Shown: positions 12,466-21,400 of the stretch, one piece after another
Numbering within the stretch: the first letter of the stretch is position 1
How the letters are laid out: each line of letters begins with the position of its first letter
Assembly (NCBI GenBank): GCA_963662155.1
Contig: OY759262.1
Coordinates: 54,331,490-54,395,489, forward strand
Length of the DNA stretch: 64,000 nucleotides
Direction: 5' to 3'
From: Lamellibrachia columna
Lineage: Eukaryota; Annelida; Polychaeta; Sabellida; Siboglinidae
Program-made: the position numbers and the translations under genes
The notes under the pieces: model-generated
What the model saw: only the letters and a program-made list of their open reading frames with translations
Database searches by the model: none
What the model was told of the DNA's origin: nothing

Positions 12466-15400
12466 CTACATATAGAAAGCTAAAACTGTTAATATTACTT
12501 CAAAAGAGAACCACAATAATTAAATTACTTTTTTATTAATAAATAACATTGCCCCATCGAATGCCCCGCTTACATCAATGTCACTGCTGTCATCACCAGC
12601 CGGACGGACGTGAACAGCCAACAAAGGAAGAAAAGATGGAGTTTCTTGTGGCCCTCAACAACTCGGTGGTGGGGCACATGCCACTGCAGATGATGTACTT
12701 CTATAAATACCTCGTGTTCCACGGCGAGCAGAACAAACAGCCTCTCATCGACCGTGACCTCTTCTACTATTGGGAAGTTCAAAAGTTCAAAGTCAGTACA
12801 TGCAACCTCTGAAAAAAAGGAAATGTTTTTTCTTCTTTAGCTTGCATATTCAGTTCAGGATGTTGCTGCCCAAATCGTCTTATAAAATCCATGTCTTTCT
12901 CCAGCTGTTCTATCAGTCACCGTTCCGAAGACATCTGTAGTGTCCTCCTCCCATCTTTGTTGTGACTCGCCTCTGCTTCTCTCCCTGCCACTATTCCCTC
13001 CAGTATCATCTTTCCCTGCCACTTCCCTCCAGTATCATCTTTCCCTGCCACTTCCCTCCAGTATCATCTTTCCCTGCCACTATTCCCTCCAGTATCATCT
13101 TTCCCTGCCACTTCCCTCCAGTATCATCTTTCCATGCCACTATTCCCTCCAGTATCATCTCTCCCTGCCACTATTCCCTCCAGTATCATCTTTCCCTGCC
13201 ACTATTCCCTCCAGTATCATCTCTCCCTGCCACTATTCCCTCCAGTATCATCTTTCCCTGCCACTATTCCCTCCAGTATCATCTCTCCCTGCCACTATTC
13301 CCTCCAGTATCATATCTCCCTGCCACTATTCCCTCCAGTATCATCTCTCCCTGCCACTATTCCCTCCAGTATCATCTTTCCCTGTCACTATTCCCTCCAG
13401 TATCATCTTTCCCTGCCACTATTCCCTCCAGTATCATCTCTCCCTGCCACTATTCCCTCCAGTATCATCTCTCCCTGCCACTATTCCCTCCAGTATCATC
13501 TTTCCCTGTCACTATTCCCTCCAGTATCATCTTTCCCTGCCACTATTCCCTCCAGTATCATCTCTCCCTGCCACTATTCCCTCCAGTATCATCTCTCCCT
13601 GCCACTATTCCCTTCAGTATCATCTTTCCCTGCCACTATTCCCTCCAGTATCATCTTTCCCTGTCACTATTCCCTCCAGTATCATCTTTCCCTGCCACTA
13701 TTCCCTCCAGTATCATCTTTCCCTGTCACTATTCCCTCCAGTATCATCTTTCCCTGCCACTATTCCCTCCAGTATCATCTTTCCCTGCCACTATTCCCTC
13801 CAGTATCATCTCTCCCTGCCACTATTCCCTCCAGTATCATCTCTCCCTGCCACTATTCCCTCCAGTATCATCTTTCCCTGTCACTATTCCCTCCAGTATC
13901 ATCTTTCCCTGCCACTATTTCCTCTAGTATCATCTTTCCCTGCCACTATTCCCTCCAGTATTATCTTTCCCTGTCACTATTCCCTCCAGTATCATCTTTC
14001 CCTGTCACTATTCCCTCCAGTATCATCTTTCCCTGCCACTATTCCCTGCCAATATTCCCTCCAGTATCATCTTTCCCTGCCACTATTCCCTCCAGTATCA
14101 TCTTTCCCTGCCACTATTCCCTTCAGTATCATCTTTCCCTGCCACTATTCCCTCCAGTATCATCTTTCCCTGTCACTATTCCCTCCAGTATCATCTCTCC
14201 CTGCCACTATTCCCTCCAGTATCATCTTTCCCTGTCACTATTCCCTCCAGTATCATCTTTCCCTGCCACTATTCCCTTCAGTATCATCTTTCCCTGCCAC
14301 TATTCCCTCCAATATCATCTTTCCCTGTCACTATTCCCTCAAGTATCATCTTTTCCAATCCATCTTGCCTCAGTATGGCCAAAACAGTTCCGTTTTTGGC
14401 ACACGTTTTTTTTTGTGTCTGTTGTTTTAATTAATTGCACAGATTAAAGGTAATTTATCGCAGCTGTTCTTATGAAACAGAAGTCACCTACGTAATAATT
14501 GGTGATATTTCAGGTTGCTATATTGGCAACGTTTGAGATATTATCTAATAGTTTTTCCTTTCATTGTAGATTTGCTTTGGTTTGTATAGATGAGTACCTG
14601 GCTGTAGACAGTGGTACCGTATTCGTCCTATTAAGCGTACACCCCCATTTTTTCAAGGTTCAGGGACAACAGAAGTCTGAGAAAAACTTAAGTTTCACCT
14701 ATATGAGCTCTGGTATATTTTTACCACCGGAATATATAAAAGGCTGGTAACACCAACCCAGTCCCTTTATTAAATATCTTGACAGTCACTTCCGTTGAGT
14801 CTTGATGTGTCCTGCCCGAATTATCGTGGTCCTACATGTAGCACATGGTTGATTGTAACTGTCTCAGTGTCTGTATGTCAGCCAGTCTTTTACTAAGTTT
14901 GACAATACTGTCATGCTGAATATTTGCCGCTGCTGACTTTTCTCCAATGTTTCACTTTTAAAATACATACATGGTAGCCACAGATAGTTGTCCAAAATGT
15001 ATAAGTTTCCAACTCAAAGCAATACACAGGTTTCAACGGACACCGTTTCCAAAGTTTTGTTGTGGTGCCAACCATGGTGCCATCTGGTGGATTAATAAAA
15101 ACAGTGGTGCCTCCTGGCGGAAACAATTTCATCATTTGTTTTTTACACAGATTTTGGTAAAAATACAATTTGTGACTTTTCTGCACCTAAAAATGTTTCA
15201 AGCCTACTGTATGCTTAATAGGACTAATACGGTATATGTAAATGAATAGTCTTCGCGCAGTAATTGCAGAATGCTTTCCCAAAGAAGTCAAGTTTGTGTT
15301 GGAATGGACAGGTCTGCCAGGGTTGAAGTGTAAAACACTTTGAGTGGACCAACATAATGGATACCGCGCCATATAAGAACTTAGCTTTTTTGTATTCCAT

Positions 15401-18400
15401 ACAATTTACTATATACCAATTGACTTGAATGCAAATGAATTTGGTTACCAGTTGATAGGGTGACTATTGCATCTATTTACTCGTTGGCTGGTCTTTTGAT
15501 CATTGACTGGTCTTTTGATCATTGGCTGGTCTCTTGAGTTTGCCTGATCCTCTGTTGCTGTAGGATTGCAACCACGTGTTTGCCGACCAAGAGATGCTGA
15601 AGCGTAAGGTGCGGTCTCTTCTCGACTCCTATCTCGACTGTACGCCCCCTCCGACCTTACAGGTAGGTGGCGCTTTACCTCAGACTCCATCAATGATGAT
15701 ATAACTGATTTTTTTTATGCTATAAAGACATTTGGTATCAGTGTTTTAACAAGTTGTATAGTGATGTATTCCCTTAGAAGGATTGTTAAAAAGATGTTTT
15801 TATAAACTGTTAGAAATTAGGAATATGCTGCTTTAATGTTGCGTGAACAAATTGAATAATAATTTAAAACATTTGATGTAATGTAATAATTGCTTTAAAA
15901 AGTCTTTTCCAAATAAATATCAATAATAATATCTAAAGTATATAATTTTTTTTTATTTGCTATATGTTTGTGAATGTTCTAGGTCGCAAGTCGACAAGGA
16001 AGCCATTAATTATAGCAAAACACATTTGGATGATCAAGATGTTAAAATAGATATGTTTATGCTACAGAGGAACCTAACTTTGAAGGTCACTCTTGGGATT
16101 GAGCCAAAGTGACCTGAATGGCAAAGTGACTAACGTCCTATGCTTTCCTGTTATGGAAATAATTTGGGACAGTCCCAGGTTGACCATGAACCTGAGGTGG
16201 CTGTGTTACCAAATAAAGTGAAGTTCCAGTGTAAATAAAAGCAATCTTATGATAAAAGTGATCTTAACCACCCCCCCCCCCACTGTTCTTAGGTTGACAT
16301 GACAACGGAGCTTCAACAGAAGTCAGTTCGGGCTGCCCAGAAGTTCCTGGCGGGCAAGGAGATGGGGCCTCTGTTTGATGAGTCCCAACTCCACGTGTTC
16401 AAGGAGCTGCTGCCATACTGGGCTGGCTTCATTCGGGAGTACGAGGAACCGGAAGACCCAACCCTGATCCCATGTAATAGAGCCTACCCAAAATAACCTG
16501 TGGCACCTCTGGTGCATTATATAACACTAACACACGTAAGATCGTGGAATCAATTGTCGACAGAAGTGGAATCAATTGTTGACAGAAGTAATATGGCAAT
16601 ATTCACTCACCAAATGAAAATCTATCTGTAAGCACCTACTTGCCAAGAAGATATAGCCATGCTGTTTGTGTCTTAACTTATGGAACATGTTTTGGCGTTT
16701 GTTTACCACACTAAACTTATCCCATTCTGACTTCACTTAGCAGCCCGCTTGATTGAGAGTTTGTGTATACCTGTCGGCCGAAAGCACTTAACGTATCACA
16801 GCGGAAGTTGAATTCCAGGAACTACCAGACCCTTATTGGTTGCCCTAGTTAACATGTAGGCCCCTGGTATAATTGAGGTTTTACCAGAATCTCCTACTTT
16901 TTAGAACAGATTCTGAGAAACCACTAGCATGATATTCTTGATTGTAGTTGCAAATGGTTTTGTTTTCATTAACTCTTAGGTGCATAGCCCCAAAGCCATG
17001 ACTTTTGTCTTGCTTTAAAGAATGTATCTGTTTGGATACATGAACCGATGGTTTGTTTCAGTGACCAAGAAGCAACTGGAGAGGTTGAGGCGTCTACAAC
17101 TGTTTGATGTGTGGAAGCCACCATCAGCCAAACTCTTCTCCTTGCCTTCCTTGCCCAAGGGAGCCACCGTCACCTCATTATCCTTCTCTCTCACGGAGGG
17201 AATACAATGGCGGGTATGTGTCATGCGACTCATATCCAGTGGCAAACTGTTCATGCCTTGTCACTGGCTATTAATTTATCACCACGCACATACGCCCCGT
17301 TATTACGCGGATTCGTATAAAAGATGGTTGGTCGTGGACCCAGATTTTTTGCCACCAGGGGAAATGCCAAATGGGCCTGCTTAAACCTACTTAGAATTGC
17401 TTTGACAATTCTCAAGAAACATTAGGTGAACAGTGTCAATGAACGAGTGTCAACGTGTTGTTTATTTTGCCGACATCAATCACTGTCGCTGGTTTCGCTT
17501 TCAGCGGTTTGTAAATTGCAATCAAGATTCACAAATATGCCTTGTGTAAGAATCAGATAAACTGTCTTAAATGCAATTTAGTGTGCAATACCAATATAAC
17601 ACTGGGGTGAAATGGCATGCTTCCACTGCATCGTAAATCTAATCGTTTTCGCGACACGAAACCAACATGCCAAATGCCTAACCCAAGGTGCTACCAGTGC
17701 ATCATAAATTCATGCTTTGGCCAAGATCAGTTGAAAGACAAAGTGAAGCAATTATTAATCCTACCTATTGTTGTTTTCTATGTTTAATCAGCTTACATAC
17801 TACGTGTGTCAAATCAAATACGTTTTCGGCTGCTCAGATCCAGGTTATTATTTTTGATTCGTAGGCCTATTGGTCCAGTACATCATCATCATAGCAGATC
17901 TGTTCCATAACGGTATACATACATGTATTTTAGTAATTTTTTTTTCAAGATTCAAAAGGGTGTGACATTTTTTAATAATGCACGTTGATGCTAGTTGACT
18001 CATTTATTAAGCTCTATAAATTGCGTATTGGCGTTTAATACAGTGGTGCAGGCACACAGTGGCTTTGACAGCGTTCTTGGACTTGTACAATCAATACATT
18101 ACAGTTTGTCCTTCTCCTTTATAGCATGTGTGCCAAACCAGGGGATGTATATAATCATACGGGTTCATTTGTGGGTCTTGCAGATGTGAACCACTCAGGG
18201 TTGGCCTGTATGAATTTATATACGGTACATCTCCAAGTGTGAAATCTCAAATTTTTGTACAGATTTAGTATGTGTTTTTGTAACTTGTTGCTGATGATAA
18301 CTAATTGTGTGAAGTTTATTTGTCGTCAATAACTGTACATAGTTGCTTCGTGCTAACAACTGATTTATTTCTCCCCCACAGGATCTGGAGACTTTGGTTT

Positions 18401-21400
18401 GTATGACTTTGTGTTTACTAAAGTTAAACAGTTGTACATGTGAATAACTTCTTAAATTCAGATGGTTATTTTCTATAAATATTAACATTACATTTCCTGT
18501 TTTGGACGTGTAAGTGATCTTTATCTGAGTCAATTCAGATTTGCTATTTTCTATAAATATTAACATTATATTTACTTTTTTTGAAGTACGAATGATCTTT
18601 ATCTTAAGGTAAATAAATAAATTTTAGTTATACACTTTTGCAGGACCTGTGTATGAAAAACAATCTGAAGTAAATAGTATACTTATATACAAAGAAGGAA
18701 ATAAATGTTTTAATTTATTTTAAAAACAAATTTGTTTGTTTTTTATTTTATTATAACTCTATTTCATTTTATTTACTGTTAACAGATCAATTATGTTGAC
18801 CAGTGAATTGGCATTACAGGATATTGTAATAGTAATGGAAATAATATTTTATCATAAGTTATTGTAATGATTGTTTCACTGTGTTTTTGTAGTTGTACCA
18901 ATGTGTCATATGTCTGTGTTTGTTTGTTTCTGCGTCAGTGTTCTGCCGCTGCATATTTGTTTCTTTCTAACACTGCTACTGTTTGTTTGTTTCTGTGTCA
19001 GTGTTGTGCTGCTGCTTATTTGTTTCTATCTAACACTGCTGTTTGAGATTATCTTCGGAGTGGTTCTGGTGTTTCCTGGAGTGTGGTGCATGTATCTCGT
19101 TGCTTCGTGCATGGTTTTCATGGGTTTCGAATTTCTTGGTTGTCGCTACGCAGATGTGTTCACTTGCATTACTAATATGATGTTGTCTGTCTGTGCGATG
19201 AAACAGTGATGTCTCCTACTTGTGTCACCAATCGGAGTTTGCGTCACCAATGCGTCAGTCAGAATTTTTTGTACACTATTATGCACCAGTCGCTGATGCA
19301 TGATTAATAGGATTGACACTGACTTGCATGCATTAGATTTAACAAGATTGCCAAGACAAAAAACTCAAATAACAAGGGAGCAATTGGCTTATTGGGAGTC
19401 CAACAATTCTTCATTTATGTGTAACCCGCCCTTCTGAGATATTTGTAATTTTTTTGTTTTTAACCATATTTACACGGCTAGCATTTACACAATCAGATAA
19501 TCTGTAGATAATTTGTTGCATTCATCTATTGTCCTCTGTGAGAAGAGAGTACTTTCTGACATCTACTATACACTGTTCCTTTCATCTATTGTCCTCTGTG
19601 AGAAGAGAGTACTTTCTGACATCTACTATACACTGTTCCATTCATCTATTGTCCTCTGTGAGAAGAGAGTACTTTCTGACATCTACTATACACTGTTCCA
19701 TTCATCTATTGTCCTCTGTGAGAAGAGAGTACTTTCTGACATCTACTATACACTGTTCCATTCATCTATTGTCCTCTGTGAGAAGAGAGTACTTTCTGAC
19801 ATCTACTATACACTGTTCCATTCATCTATTGTCCTCTGTGAGAAGAGAGTACTTTCTGACATCTACTATACACTGTTCCATTCATCTATTGTCCTCTGTG
19901 AGAAGAGAGTACTTTCTGACATCTACTATACACTGTTCCATTCATCTATTGTCCTCTGTGAGAAGAGAGTACTTTCTGACATCTACTATACACTGTTCCT
20001 TCACTAACGTTTCCTCGTGTCCTATAGTTTTTTCTTTCTTAAGCGAGAAAAAATATTTCTATCAATATTTGCATACCCATTCAGTATCTTTGAAAAAACT
20101 TCAATTTGATCTCCTCTTAACCTCCTCGTCTATTAGGTTGTTAAACCACATTCGTTTTGGCGTTCTTCATGACCAAGGTCTCTCAGTTCTGGAATCAGTT
20201 TAGTTGCTCTCCTCTGTATTCGTTGTTAGGTTGATGTAAAAATATATGTGAGGTAATGTGCAGTTTATCGTATTGACACACTGTCGTGACATTGTGACGA
20301 CAGAAACCAAACGACATGACGATGCAAAATCTCAACTGAAAAGTGAACTGTGAGGGACATATATTTTATTTATGTTTTGTCTTGAAATGCAACACTTATA
20401 ATACATACATATGTGCGTAGTTACATACACATCGTTATATACATATACTTGTATTATATGTATGTATATATGTATTATTTGTCAGCAAAAAATTATCATG
20501 ACACATTACAAAATCTCATAGCTGCATATCTTACCTCAATCTTTTTGTCTATATTTTCATTTGTTGCAATTGTGGTAGAATACTTCTACGTTTTGTCCGC
20601 TTTCTGATTACATACAAGGTCACTGCCAAGGTCAAGTAGCTGAATCCTTTCCTTGCACCATGCAACTTGTATGCTTTGTGAAGGTTTGGTTGTTATTGCA
20701 CAAAACCACTTGAATGAACCAACGGGTATAGACCGCAAGTATTCCAGTGCCTCACTAAACACCAATCTGTCCATCACAGAAATGGGGTCAAATGCATTTG
20801 AAAGTATTTTAGAAATACAAACACATAACTACTATTAGGTATAATACTCTTTAAAAATACAACCACAATTCATAACTGCTATTTGGTATAATACTTTTAA
20901 TATTTAAAATGAAGTAATTTTTTCTTTAAATTCCCTTTACAGTACTAACAATTCTAAAAAAATGTATTTAGTATTTGGCCTAAAAACGTTTCATAATGTA
21001 TTAGGGACATAACAGTACATTTGATTTCAAATGCTAAAATGCAAACTCAAGAATAACATTCAGATAAAATTGGATACAGATGCGTTTGGCCCAATGTGTG
21101 ATTGACGAACCCTATTGCTATAACTAAGCTCTGACCCTGTTGTTACAACCAGGTCATGACCTTGTTGTTATGATTAGGTTGTGACCCTGTTGTTACTGGT
21201 CATGCCATGACTAAGTTGTCACGACCATGTCGTGACCCCGTTGTTACGGCTGTGACCCCATTGTTGCGACCACTTGACCCCATGTCTACCCTCGGCCCTG
21301 CTCAATGTTTCAGAACCTGCCCCTAGAGTCTAGTGTCTCTGTCGGTAGTGCCTGTAGTGTGAACTCTGATACGTAAGTCAATCGCCATGTCATTCATCGT

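Noticed and set aside
12940..14447. ORF of up to 496 codons, Ser/Pro/Leu-rich
   Set aside because: All three plus frames are open because the 31-bp unit lacks stops; it lies between RGS exons 11 and 12 as intron.
18382..18396. 15-bp micro-exon (DLETL) in the RGS22-like gene
   Set aside because: In phase and with a CCCCCACAG acceptor, but the donor GTTTGT is weak and so short a match is likely by chance.
18871..19209. Hydrophobic 112-codon ORF
   Set aside because: Spans a tandem duplication of T-rich sequence in an intron; no family match recognised.
19513..20203. Repetitive 164- and 224-codon plus-strand ORFs
   Set aside because: By-products of the 60-bp satellite; the meaningful reading is the minus-strand LINE remnant.
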